Shown here: positions 1 to 8,672 of the stretch, in pieces
Layout: each line of letters begins with the position of its first letter
Numbering within the stretch: the first letter of the stretch is position 1
Source: Planctomycetia bacterium
GTDB lineage: Bacteria > Planctomycetota > Planctomycetia > Pirellulales > JACPPG01
Reading direction: 5' to 3'
Assembly: GCA_016191115.1 (NCBI GenBank)
Contig: JACPPG010000001.1
Span: 28,657 to 92,656, forward strand
DNA length: 64,000 nt
Position numbers and translations under genes: made by a program
Notes under the pieces: generated by a model
Database searches by the model: none
The model's input: the letters and a program-made list of their open reading frames with translations, nothing else
What the model was told of the DNA's origin: nothing

Positions 1-413
1 GCAGGGCGAATGCCTTTGTGGCAGGGCAGTCCTGGCAAGCCGGGCGGGCGGTGCGGGAATTTGCGGCTGGCACTGTATCGTGGGTGTGTAAGATTGAGAC
101 ACTTTCTGCATGGCTAACCACGTCAGGGGGTCGGAAGGTGTCAGGCAAAACGCGCATCTTTAATCCGCATTGCGTCCGTCTGTTATGTCACAGGAACGAG
201 GCGTAAACCCCTTGAAATTAGGACCCTCCGTGAATGGGGTACGGCGTTTGCACCTCCTTGGGCGCCGATTCGGCAAGGGAACGGGTAAATGCCAATTTGG
301 CACTTTACGCGAAATATTTACAAGAACCGCCAGGACGCGCGCAACTAACCTTTTGGTAGAATAGGCGTTTGGTGTGCTCCCTCGGGAGCTCTCCTCCTAA
401 AAACCGTAAAACC
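1..413. other. Upstream region without a recognised gene
   Basis: No reading frame here resembles a known protein, and I see no RNA gene. The last part leads into the sigma factor gene. A small hairpin (GCTCC, loop CTCG, GGAGC) lies at 376-389, about 25 bases before the start codon. No convincing sigma-70 promoter was found. Confidence 0.4.
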
Positions 414-1076
414 ATGAACAAATCGATTTCAACGGAAAAGTTGGCACGGCGGCAAGCAATATCCCCTGAGGGATTGTCTCAGTGGACCGATGAGGATCTG
501 TTGGACCGGTACACGTGTGTGGGCGACCCCAAGGCCTTCGGCGTGCTGGTGCACCGCTACGAGCGGGAATTGTACAGCTATCTGCGCCGCTACCTGGGGG
601 ACGCCGCCATGGCCGAGGACGCGTTCCAGGGCACGTTCTTGCAGATTCACCTGAAATCCAGCCAATTCGAGCCAGGCCGGAAATTTCGCCCCTGGCTTTA
701 CACGATTGCCACGAACCAAGCCATCGATGCGCAACGTAGAAACAAGCGCCACCGGATGGTCAGCCTCGATCGCCGCCAGAAGGGCGAGTCGGAGCAGGAC
801 CTGGGGTCGCTCTCCGAGCTGTTGGTCAGCCGCGAGGCAGGGCCTGCCAAGGAGGCCGATGCCGAGGAGAGGCGACGCTGGATCCGGGATGCGGTGCGGG
901 CCCTGCCCGACCCGTTGAAAGGCGCCGTGAATCTGGTTTACTACCAGGGCTTGAAATACCGCGAGGCGGCCGAGGCCTTGAAGGTTCCGGTGGGGACAGT
1001 CAAAAGTCGACTGCACACCGCGATCACGAAGCTGAACGAGGCCTGGAAAACGGCCGAACCGTCCGGAGATCGCTAA
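414..1076 (+). CDS. ECF-type RNA polymerase sigma factor
   Basis: This is a 220-residue sigma-70 family factor of the extracytoplasmic-function type, which would direct RNA polymerase to a small promoter set. Region 2 spans about residues 38-110 (DAAMAEDAFQGTFLQIH; PWLYTIATNQAIDAQRR). Region 4 spans about 155-207 and has a helix-turn-helix ending in GTVKSRLH at 194-201. The ATG at 414 is preferred over an in-frame TTG at 369 because family similarity begins after it and the upstream 15 codons look like leader. The next gene starts five bases after the stop and encodes an anti-sigma-like membrane protein, so the two probably form one regulatory unit. The target genes are unknown. Confidence 0.88.
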   Translation: MNKSISTEKLARRQAISPEGLSQWTDEDLLDRYTCVGDPKAFGVLVHRYERELYSYLRRYLGDAAMAEDAFQGTFLQIHLKSSQFEPGRKFRPWLYTIATNQAIDAQRRNKRHRMVSLDRRQKGESEQDLGSLSELLVSREAGPAKEADAEERRRWIRDAVRALPDPLKGAVNLVYYQGLKYREAAEALKVPVGTVKSRLHTAITKLNEAWKTAEPSGDR

Positions 1077-1081
1077 CCGCG

Positions 1082-2044
1082 ATGCGCGAGCAACTGCTGG
1101 GCTATCTGCTGGGAGCGCTGGAGCCGTCGGAGACCGCCTTGGTCGAGGCGCGTCTATCCGAGGATCCGCAGTTGCGGCGCGAGCTGGAAACGGTCCGTGC
1201 GAGCCTGGCGCCCTTGGACGAAGCCGAGGAAGAGTCCGAGGCCCTCGATCCGCCCCCAGGCTTGGCTTCGCGCACGTTTCAACTCGTTCGCTCTCACGCC
1301 GGCTGGAGCGCGGTAGGACAGGCCACCGGCGCCGCGGGCGCCTGGCGCGCGCCTGACTACATGATCGCCGCTGGCATCTTTCTAGCCGCGTCGATGTTGG
1401 TTTTTCCGGCCATTCACAACAGCCGCATCGGCGCCCGCCTGACCGCTTGCCAGGACAAGTTGCGTCTGCTGGGCGTGGCCCTGTCGCAATACGGCCAGGC
1501 TAACGGCTATTTGCCGTTCGTTCCGGCGACGGGTCGTTTCGCCGCCGCCGGCATGTACGCCCCCATCCTGCAAGACTCGGGCTTGCTCGATCGTTCGTGT
1601 ACCGTGCTTTGCCCCGACTCGCCGATGGCGACGCATTGCGATTTCCACATACCGACGATCGCGGAGCTGGAGAAAGCCAGCCCGGAGCAATTGCGCCGTT
1701 ACCATCGCATCATGGGGGGCGCGTATGCCTATCATCCGGGGCACATCGAGAACCGTCGCTACGTCCCCACCCCCAACCGCAGCCGCGAATACTTTGCGGT
1801 GATGGCCGACGCGGCCGACGAGTTGGGCGCCGACCGCAGCCCCAACCACCGAAAGATTGGGCAGAACGTGCTCTGCCAGAGCGGGCGGGTGGTGTTCATC
1901 ATCATCCCGCAATTGTGGGATGAAGGTGACAACATCTACATCAACGACTTTGGCGTCAAAGGCGCCGGCGTCGGCGAGGACGACTCGTCGCTGTGCAATA
2001 GCGCCGTGCCGCCCATCCTGGTGCCGGTGATGCTCGGCCCCTAA
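1082..2044 (+). CDS. Anti-sigma-like membrane protein with pseudopilin-like (DUF1559-like) domain
   Basis: The protein has 320 residues. Residues 1-50 resemble the short helical N-terminus of anti-sigma proteins (a LLGYLLGALEPSE start) but lack a visible HxxxCxxC zinc motif. A proline-rich linker follows, then one membrane segment at about 93-110. The outer part begins with RLTACQDKLRLLGVALSQY at about 119-137, which resembles the region after the first helix in planctomycete DUF1559 pseudopilin-like proteins. Position directly after the sigma gene suggests it restrains that factor and carries a sensor on the far side of the membrane. The anti-sigma role is inferred mainly from position; the DUF1559 resemblance is by eye. 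Confidence 0.65.
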   Translation: MREQLLGYLLGALEPSETALVEARLSEDPQLRRELETVRASLAPLDEAEEESEALDPPPGLASRTFQLVRSHAGWSAVGQATGAAGAWRAPDYMIAAGIFLAASMLVFPAIHNSRIGARLTACQDKLRLLGVALSQYGQANGYLPFVPATGRFAAAGMYAPILQDSGLLDRSCTVLCPDSPMATHCDFHIPTIAELEKASPEQLRRYHRIMGGAYAYHPGHIENRRYVPTPNRSREYFAVMADAADELGADRSPNHRKIGQNVLCQSGRVVFIIIPQLWDEGDNIYINDFGVKGAGVGEDDSSLCNSAVPPILVPVMLGP

Positions 2045-2396
2045 AGGCAGCGTCTCTACGCTCGCCGTCACCCCTCTTGCTTCCCGTCCTTTGCGGGTGA
2101 ATTGTTCGTATTTTGCCACGGACTACGTTGACGATTTGCAACGTCCGCCGCCGCGGCTTCCCGTCGCGCTCGCATACGGCTCGTCGCGCAAGCGGTGGCA
2201 CGAAGGGCCTTTGCGACGCGATCGAGCGACGGCGAACCTGGCTCGGCACCCGCTTTGCTTTCTGCCTCCGGTGTGACAACTGGCACCGATTGCCGCGTCG
2301 CGAGAGCCTTGGTCCCCTCAGGCTCTCGCACGCGGCTGTCGAATGGCCGGGTGTCGTTTCCGAATCTCCCGTCCCGTTGGCCCTGTTCGCTTCGCA
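2045..2396. other. Intergenic region with a perfect hairpin
   Basis: No gene is recognised in these 352 bases. A perfect inverted repeat, GCGAGAGCCT at 2300-2309 and AGGCTCTCGC at 2320-2329 with a 10-base loop, lies about 70 bases before the next start codon. It has no T-tract, so it is not an obvious intrinsic terminator. A weaker inverted pair (CGTCGCGCAA near 2183, TTTGCGACGC near 2210) lies upstream. Confidence 0.4.
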
Positions 2397-3248
2397 ATGC
2401 ACGCCCGCGATCTGGTCGAGTTGGCCGGTTTGGCTTCGATGCACGGGCCGCTGGTGATTGCCAGCCCCGCGGCATTGCCGCAGACCAGCTTGGAACGCTA
2501 CTGGTCGGCGTCCAAATGCCGGCTGGACCGGTGGGGCCGGACGCTCAAGCGGCTGACGGAATCCACGGCGGACAAGGACCCCGCCGGCCAGAAACGGCAC
2601 GACCTGGGCGTGATGGAAGAAGTCCTCACCGGCGAAGTCCTCGTTCGCGTGTGGACCGCCGTCCTGGTCGGCCACGATCGGCACGCCGGCTCCGACGCCG
2701 GCACCGTCGCCCGCAGCGTGCTAGTCGGTCAGCAGGAGGCGCGGAACCGGGCGCTGTCGCTGTTGGTGAATGGCCCGGCCATCGGCGGCCGGCCGGCGAT
2801 CGAGCTCAACCAGCTCCGCCGCCGCGCCGAGTGCTGGTCCGACTTGCTCGTGGGCTATCTGAACACGACCGAGGACTTGAGCGAGTTCGGCGCCGATCCG
2901 CCGCGGGCGCGCCAGTTCGCCGACGACTTTCGCGACGAAGGGACGCACGCCTGGTCGCTACTGTTCGCTTCTCTCCGCGCCAGCTTCGCGCACGGCTTCG
3001 ATTTCCCCAGCCCGAACGCCGACCTCAATACCGAGATCGCCACGAGCATCATTTCCTGTTTCGCGCCGGAGCTGTTCGATTCAACGGGCCTGGTGCGGTC
3101 GCTGTGGGCGTCGCGGCTCTTGCACGCGACGAATGAAACGCAGGGGCTGATCGAGGCGCTCTTTTGCGCGGAGCGGGGCACGGGCGAGGATCGCGCGGTC
3201 GGGGTCGCGGCGGAGCGACCGTTCCCGCGGCGACGATTTCCGCGGTAG
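2397..3248 (+). CDS. Hypothetical protein, mainly helical, no known domain
   Basis: I do not recognise this 283-residue protein. It has no signal peptide and no membrane segment, and appears largely alpha-helical with many Arg, Leu and Ala residues. It contains three Cys residues (in ASKCRLD, RRAECWS and ISCFAPE) without a metal-binding arrangement. The start at 2397 (MHARDLVELAGL) is chosen over an upstream ATG at 2343 because protein-like composition begins there. Base use at codon third positions is strongly GC, as in neighbouring genes, which supports it being real. The last 15 residues are Arg/Pro-rich and may be non-conserved tail. It stands alone between the sigma unit and the large cytochrome protein. 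Confidence 0.6.
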   Translation: MHARDLVELAGLASMHGPLVIASPAALPQTSLERYWSASKCRLDRWGRTLKRLTESTADKDPAGQKRHDLGVMEEVLTGEVLVRVWTAVLVGHDRHAGSDAGTVARSVLVGQQEARNRALSLLVNGPAIGGRPAIELNQLRRRAECWSDLLVGYLNTTEDLSEFGADPPRARQFADDFRDEGTHAWSLLFASLRASFAHGFDFPSPNADLNTEIATSIISCFAPELFDSTGLVRSLWASRLLHATNETQGLIEALFCAERGTGEDRAVGVAAERPFPRRRFPR

Positions 3249-3516
3249 ACTTTTCGGCGAGTGCTAGCTGGTCTATTCGCGCTCCAGACGTCGATCCCCA
3301 GCAGCCAGGCGCGCCCTTTCTGACGGCATTTCACGCCTATTAGAGGTCCCGGCGGCCCAAGAGCCGCTCAGAAACGGGTGATTTACCCCGCTTTCGCCGC
3401 CGACCGATGTTGATCCGTTTTCGACATCGGTGGTACTCTACCGGCCCATTTTCCCAAGGAGCGGGCCGATCGAGGTCTCGCTCGGAGCCTTTCTCCACTG
3501 TCGGAGTGAGATCGAC

Positions 3517-6500
3517 ATGCACGCGCCCGCCCCCGCTGTCTGGAAGGTCGTCCTGCTCTCGCTAGCCGTGCTGGCCGCATCCGGCGGAATTGCCCGGGGC
3601 CAGAACACGCTCGTGCTGAAGGCAGACGCCGGCGAGCCCCAATGGATCTGGTCCGCCTCGCACGAAAAGGACAATGTTCCCACCGGCGTGTGCTACTTCC
3701 GCAAAGGCTTCAGCCTGGGCAACATCGAGCAGGCGCAGCTCCAGATCTCTTGCGACGACCGCTACGACTTGTACATCAACGGCCGGCAGGTTGGCTCGGG
3801 CACGGACTGGCGAAAACTGCAGTCTTACAACATTGCCCGGTATCTGCAGTCGGGCAAGAACGTGATCGCCGTCCGCGCCGAAAACACAAGCGCCGGTAGC
3901 GCCGGGTTGGTGGTGCGGGTGACCGCCAAGCAGAAAGGCGACACCGAGGTCTCGCACTCGACCGACGCGACGTGGAAGACCAGCGGCGTCGAGCTGGTCG
4001 GTTGGGAGAAACTGGAGTTCGACGATTCCCAGTGGGCCAAGGCGCAGAGCTACGGCGAATTGGGCCGCGTCGCGCCGTGGGGAACGCAGGTCGTGGCCGC
4101 CGACGGGTCGCAGGTCACCCGCTTCACGATGGCCGCGGAATTCCGCGTCGAGCGCGTGCTGTCGCCGGACGAGACGGGCTCGCTTATCGCGATGACGTTC
4201 AACGAATTTGGCGACATTCTCGCCTCGCGCGAAGGCGGCCCCTTGTTGCTCATCACCGACAAGGACCAGGACGGCGTTCACGAAACGGTCGACATCTTCT
4301 GCGACGACGTGAAAAGCTGCCAGGGAATCCTCGCGCTCAACGGCAACGTCTTCGCCGTCGGCGAAGGGCCCGAGGGAACCGGCATGTACCGCCTGGCCGA
4401 CGACGACCATGACCGGCGCGCCGAAAGCGTCACGCTGATCCTAGGCTTCAAGGGAAAAATGGGCGAGCACGGCCCGCACGCGCCCGTGCTGGGGCCCGAT
4501 GGACTGATTTACCTGATGCTCGGCAATCACACCAATTGCTTGAAGGACGCCGACGCAAGCAGCCCCCATCACCACTGGTACGAAGGGGACCTGGTGCAGC
4601 CGAAGTACGAGGACGCCGGCGGTCACGCCGTGGGCATCAAGGCGCCGGGCGGCGTGGTGGTGCGGACCGACGTCGATGGCAGCTTCGTGCAGATCGTGGC
4701 CGGCGGCCTCCGTAACGCCTATGACCTGGCCTTCAACCGCCAGGGTGAATTGCTCACGTTCGACTCCGACATGGAATGGGACGAGGGCCTCCCCTGGTAC
4801 AAGCCCACGCGCATCAATCACGTGACCCCCGGCGGCGAGTTCGGTTGGCGCAGCGGTTGGTCGAATTGGCCGGAGTATTTTTACGACAGCCTGCCAGCCA
4901 CGTTGAACGTGGGGCGCGGCTCGCCGACGGGCGTCGTCGTCTACAACCACTACATGATGCCGCAGCGCTACCACAACGCGCTGTTTGCCTGCGACTGGTC
5001 GCAAGGCCGCATCCTGGCCATCAAGCTCACGCCGTCTGGTGGCACCTACACGGCCAAGAGTGAAGTATTCCTGCAGGGCCGCCCGTTGAACGTCACCGAC
5101 ATCGACGTCGGCCAGGACGGCTGGCTCTATTTCTGCACCGGCGGCCGCGGCACCGACGGCGGCATCTATCGCGTGGTGTGGACCGGCCGCGTTCCGTCCA
5201 GGCCGAAATACTCAGGCGTCGTGCAGGCCGTCCGCCAGCCGCAACTCGGAAGCGCCTGGGCGCGGCAGGCCGTCGCCACGATCCAGGAACAACTTGGCGA
5301 AGGCTGGGGCCGGCAGCTCATCGGCATCGTGGAGAACGTGAAGAACACGCCGGAGGACCGCGCGCGGGCGCTCGACCTGATGCAGTTGTTCGGTCCGTTC
5401 CCGCAGCCGCAACTATTGGTGAGGTTGGCCCGCGACAAAAGCCCGGAAATCCGCGCTAAAGTGGCGTACCTGATGGGCCTGCACGTCGACGACGCGACGA
5501 CGGCCACGCTGTCGGCCATGCTCGCGGACGGCGACCTGACGGTCCGCCGCGTGGCTTGCGAGTCGTTTGTGCGCGGCGGGCGCGAAGCTCCGGCGGCGAA
5601 GCTGCTGCCGCTTTTGGCCGACTCGAGCCGCTACGTATCGTGGGCCGCCAGCCGCGCGCTCGAGCGCGTGCCGCGCGATCAATGGCAAGCGCAGGTTCTG
5701 TCGGCCCGGGACATCCGCGTGTTCCTCGTCGGGTCCGCGGCGCTCGTCGCGCTCGATGACGATCCGGCGCTGGCTCACGCCGTGCTGAAGCGCGCCAGCG
5801 AACTCATGAGAGGGCACGTCAAGGACACCGATTTCGTCGACCTGTTGCGGCTCGTGCAAGTGGCCCTGCACCGCGCGTCCCTCACCGTGGCCGACGTGCC
5901 GCAGCTCGCCAAGCAGCTCGAGGCCGAATATCCGTCGAGAAACTACGTCATGAACCGTGAACTGTTGCGGCTGCTCGTGCACCTGCAGCAGTCGGAAATC
6001 ATCCCCCGCCTGCTGGCCGAGTTGAAGACGACCGCGCCCTTGCCGGAGCGACTGCACGCCGCCTTTCACGCCCGCTTCCTCGACTCCGGCTGGACCACCG
6101 AGCAGAAGCTCGAGCTCCTGGAGTTCTACGAGAAATCCCGCGACCTGCCCGGCGGGCACAGCTACGCCCTGTACTTCGACAACTTCAGCCGCGACTTCCT
6201 GGCCAAATTCAGCGAGGAGGAACGCCTGCAACTGGTGCAGCAGGGACAGCGCGCGCCGGCGGCCGCGCTGACGGCCCTGGTCCAGTTGCCCGAGAATCCG
6301 GGCGACGTGATGCTCGCGAACTTGATCGACCTCGACGGGCGGCTGTCGCGGATGGAGACGCCTTCCGCGCAGACTTTGCGCACGGGCATCGTGGCAATTC
6401 TCGCGCGGAGCCGTTCGCCGCGCGGCATGGCTTACTTGCGCGAGCGGTTCGAGCTCGAGCCCAATCGCCGCCAGGAGCTGGCCATGGGGCTCGCGCAGGA

Positions 6501-7338
6501 ACCGGGTGGCGAGAACTGGTCCCTTCTTTTGCGGTCCCTGCCGATCGTGGAAGGGAACGCCGCCGTCGAAGTCCTGACGCAGTTGACCTCGATCGAACGC
6601 ACGACCGACCAACCCGAGCCCATCCGCCAGGTCATCCTGTGCGGATTGAAGCTGCGCGAGAACGGCGCGCCCGCCGCGAAGCTGCTGGCGAAATGGACCG
6701 GGCAGCAAGCGAGTCCAGAGGATGCCTCTTGGGACGTGGCAATGTCCGCCTGGCAGCAGTGGTTCCAGAAGCAGTTCCCGAACGTGCCGCCGCCCACGTT
6801 GCCGACCGAGCCGGCGGGCAACAAATGGACGTTCCAGGAGCTTGCGAGTTTTCTCGCCAGCCCTGAGGGGAGCCACGGCGACCGGCAGCGCGGCAGCGTC
6901 GTTTTCGAAAAGGCGCAGTGCGTCAAATGCCACCGCTACGGCTCGCGTGGCGAGGGCATCGGCCCCGACCTGACCACGGTCAGCCAGCGCTTCCAGAAAA
7001 AGGAAATCATCGAGTCGGTCGTATACCCCTCGCAGGTCATCTCGGACCAGTACGCCTCGAAAACGGTTGTCACCACCCACGGCAAGCAGTATTCGGGCAT
7101 CGTCGGCGACGGCGGCGCGGGAGCGATCGTCGTCCTGCAAGCCAGCGGCGAGAAAGTGAGCATCCCCCGCAGCGAGGTCGATGAAATCGCCCCCAACGCA
7201 AAGTCGGCCATGCCCGAGGGGCTGTTCAACACGCTGTCGCTCGAGGAGATCGCGGACCTGTTCGCGTACCTGTCGAATGCGCCAAAGGCGACCGTGGCCG
7301 GAGCCGTGGCTCCGCGCGCGGGTTCTGCGCCGAAATAG
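3517..7338 (+). CDS. PVC-type beta-propeller / HEAT-repeat / cytochrome c protein
   Basis: This is a 1273-residue exported protein of the planctomycete 'membrane-bound dehydrogenase domain, PVC-type CxxCH' group. Residues 1-29 form a signal peptide (VVLLSLAVLAASGGIARGQ). Residues of about 30-160 resemble a galactose-binding beta-sandwich (WIWSASHEKDN; YDLYINGRQVGSGTDW). A propeller follows to about residue 600 (GNHTNCLKDAD; GGEFGWRSGWSNWPEY; DWSQGRIL), then a long run of HEAT-like helical repeats to about 1080. A C-terminal cytochrome c domain has the haem motif CVKCH at 1135-1139. The start at 3517 has GGAGTGAG just upstream and gives the clean signal peptide; an earlier frame opening at 3430 does not. 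It is likely a periplasmic redox enzyme, possibly acting on sugars. The substrate is unknown. Confidence 0.88.
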   Translation: MHAPAPAVWKVVLLSLAVLAASGGIARGQNTLVLKADAGEPQWIWSASHEKDNVPTGVCYFRKGFSLGNIEQAQLQISCDDRYDLYINGRQVGSGTDWRKLQSYNIARYLQSGKNVIAVRAENTSAGSAGLVVRVTAKQKGDTEVSHSTDATWKTSGVELVGWEKLEFDDSQWAKAQSYGELGRVAPWGTQVVAADGSQVTRFTMAAEFRVERVLSPDETGSLIAMTFNEFGDILASREGGPLLLITDKDQDGVHETVDIFCDDVKSCQGILALNGNVFAVGEGPEGTGMYRLADDDHDRRAESVTLILGFKGKMGEHGPHAPVLGPDGLIYLMLGNHTNCLKDADASSPHHHWYEGDLVQPKYEDAGGHAVGIKAPGGVVVRTDVDGSFVQIVAGGLRNAYDLAFNRQGELLTFDSDMEWDEGLPWYKPTRINHVTPGGEFGWRSGWSNWPEYFYDSLPATLNVGRGSPTGVVVYNHYMMPQRYHNALFACDWSQGRILAIKLTPSGGTYTAKSEVFLQGRPLNVTDIDVGQDGWLYFCTGGRGTDGGIYRVVWTGRVPSRPKYSGVVQAVRQPQLGSAWARQAVATIQEQLGEGWGRQLIGIVENVKNTPEDRARALDLMQLFGPFPQPQLLVRLARDKSPEIRAKVAYLMGLHVDDATTATLSAMLADGDLTVRRVACESFVRGGREAPAAKLLPLLADSSRYVSWAASRALERVPRDQWQAQVLSARDIRVFLVGSAALVALDDDPALAHAVLKRASELMRGHVKDTDFVDLLRLVQVALHRASLTVADVPQLAKQLEAEYPSRNYVMNRELLRLLVHLQQSEIIPRLLAELKTTAPLPERLHAAFHARFLDSGWTTEQKLELLEFYEKSRDLPGGHSYALYFDNFSRDFLAKFSEEERLQLVQQGQRAPAAALTALVQLPENPGDVMLANLIDLDGRLSRMETPSAQTLRTGIVAILARSRSPRGMAYLRERFELEPNRRQELAMGLAQEPGGENWSLLLRSLPIVEGNAAVEVLTQLTSIERTTDQPEPIRQVILCGLKLRENGAPAAKLLAKWTGQQASPEDASWDVAMSAWQQWFQKQFPNVPPPTLPTEPAGNKWTFQELASFLASPEGSHGDRQRGSVVFEKAQCVKCHRYGSRGEGIGPDLTTVSQRFQKKEIIESVVYPSQVISDQYASKTVVTTHGKQYSGIVGDGGAGAIVVLQASGEKVSIPRSEVDEIAPNAKSAMPEGLFNTLSLEEIADLFAYLSNAPKATVAGAVAPRAGSAPK

Positions 7339-7350
7339 CGGCGGCACGTC

Positions 7351-7492
7351 GGGGGGCGGGCATCCTGCCCGCCTTCAGCGTTTCTATTCGCCAACGCGCT
7401 TGCGAAGCCCACGGGTGGCAACCCGTGGGTGAGAAGCGCGACACGCGCCCCTGCCGCGCACAGAAAGGCGGGCAGGATGCCCGCCCCCCCCC
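7351..7492. repeat. Inverted repeat family D, copy D1
   Basis: The left arm GGGCGGGCATCCTGCCCGCC (core at 7354-7373) and right arm GGCGGGCAGGATGCCCGCC (from 7467) are each palindromic and are mirror images of one another. Between them is a separate hairpin, CCCACGGGT-GGCA-ACCCGTGGG (7408-7429). The element fills the convergent gap between the cytochrome gene and the rhomboid gene and runs into the rhomboid 3' end. Related copies lie at 19397 and 22140. Confidence 0.85.
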
Positions 7493-8361
7493 AATCCCCC
7501 GCACGAACGCCGGCGCTGGTAGCGGCGGCTGGCGTCTTCCAGTAGGCGGCGCTCTTCGGTTGACAGGCTGTCGATCCCTTCGCGGCCTACCTTGTCCAGC
7601 AGTGCGTCCACGCGCTGGTCGAGCGACTGCGCTCTAGTCGTATCTGCCTGCGGATCGTGTACGCGCAGCCGAGGGCGGGTGCCGAGGCGCGGCAGCCGCC
7701 AGCTCGGCAGATAACGACCGAGGTTGATGCCGCTTTGGTAGTAGATGAATCCGAACAAGGCGCCCGACAGGTGGGCTTCGTACGCGACGCCCCCGCCCAC
7801 CGCGTGCGAGTCGGCGAAGCCTAGCGCGTCCTGCAACACGTACAGCGTCCCCAGTAGCCAGGCAGGGATGGGGAACACTCCCCACACGTAGAACAGCCGC
7901 CGTGGGAAGTGCAGGATGTAGATGATCATCACCCCGGTCACGGCGCCCGAGGCGCCGATCATGCTGGCGTCGCTAGGTCCGTGCACGGCAAATTGCGCGA
8001 GCACCCATGTGAGTGAGGAGAGCACGACCAGGCACAAGTAGACGCGCAAAAACTCCAGGCGCCCGTAGACGCCCTCCACGTCCCGGCCGAACAGCCATAG
8101 GACGAACATGTTCAGGCCGACGTGGAACACATTCGTGTGATCGTGCACGAAGCCGGCGGTGAGCAACTGCCAGGCGTTCCACGGGTGCAAGGGCAAGTCG
8201 GACCGGACGGCCAGGAATTCGCTGATCGCGCCGCCGCTCAAGACATCGGCCACGAAGATGAAGACATTGACCAGGATCAGGTCCGTGACCATCGACCGGT
8301 ACGAGCTGCCGAACCAACTGCGGCGCTCTTCGCGGTAGTAGTCACGATCGTAGAGACCCAT
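7384..8361 (-). CDS. Rhomboid family intramembrane serine protease
   Basis: The 325-residue protein is an intramembrane protease that would cleave membrane-anchored substrates. The catalytic serine lies in GASG (Ser138) and the histidine in YEAHLSG (His197). The conserved HVGLN (His80, Asn84) is in the expected earlier helix. Six or so hydrophobic segments lie between residues 25 and 215. The start at 8361 (MGLYDRDYYREE) is chosen because it begins the conserved part. After a charged helix ending YQRR near residue 284, the last 41 residues are translated from repeat D1 (for example GGGGHPARL and ASHPRVATRGL), so the tail looks replaced by repeat DNA rather than conserved. It is convergent with the cytochrome gene. 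Confidence 0.9.
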   Translation of the reverse strand: MGLYDRDYYREERRSWFGSSYRSMVTDLILVNVFIFVADVLSGGAISEFLAVRSDLPLHPWNAWQLLTAGFVHDHTNVFHVGLNMFVLWLFGRDVEGVYGRLEFLRVYLCLVVLSSLTWVLAQFAVHGPSDASMIGASGAVTGVMIIYILHFPRRLFYVWGVFPIPAWLLGTLYVLQDALGFADSHAVGGGVAYEAHLSGALFGFIYYQSGINLGRYLPSWRLPRLGTRPRLRVHDPQADTTRAQSLDQRVDALLDKVGREGIDSLSTEERRLLEDASRRYQRRRSCGGLGGGGHPARLSVRGRGACRASHPRVATRGLRKRVGE

Positions 8362-8471
8362 ACGTGCCTCGGGCAGGTCCGCTGGTCGACGCGCTTTGGC
8401 GCTCACGGGATGCGGCGGCGTTCAATTCTAGCGGGAGTTTCGCGAAGGGCACGCAAGAAAGCCGGCGAGCC

Positions 8472-8610
8472 AGGGCCGTTCACAGATTCAAGCTTGCCGG
8501 CGGCGCACCGGCGGGAAAGTGGGACAGGCACCGAGACGCAACGTTGGTCTGAAAGGACTTGCGCTGTTTATGCTCGGAGCCAGTCCCATTTTCCCGCCTC
8601 GCCATTTGAA
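8472..8610 (+). repeat. Interspersed repeat family A, copy A1 (right end decayed)
   Basis: Family A is about 155 bp long. It begins AGGGCCGTTCACAGATTC and ends in a near-inverse (GAATGACCCT). The inner arms are GGGACAGGCACCGAG (8521-8535) and, inverted, GGGACTGGCTCCGAGC. Frames across it give the recurrent spurious peptides such as ENGTGSE and LSHFPAGAPP. Copy A1 loses the standard right end after CCATTTGAA. It lies between two minus-strand genes. Confidence 0.85.
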
Positions 8611-8672
8611 CGCTTGAAGGATTGCCCAGGCTCCCTCGCTGGCGCGTCGGGCTGGTGTGGCGCGGGAGGGCC

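Noticed and set aside
18..364. Two short plus-strand frames at the window start
   Set aside because: Neither has a ribosome site or a recognisable pattern, and they overlap each other in different frames.
5413..7347. Long minus-strand open frame of over 600 codons inside the PVC-type cytochrome gene
   Set aside because: The plus-strand protein has clear domains over the same stretch. The antisense frame is Arg/Ala/Gly/Val-rich, as expected from GC-rich third positions, and has no motif.
8472..8610. Family A copy as a structured RNA or riboswitch
   Set aside because: Copies occur in both orientations relative to downstream genes, at varied distances and with target-like direct repeats, which fits a mobile element better.
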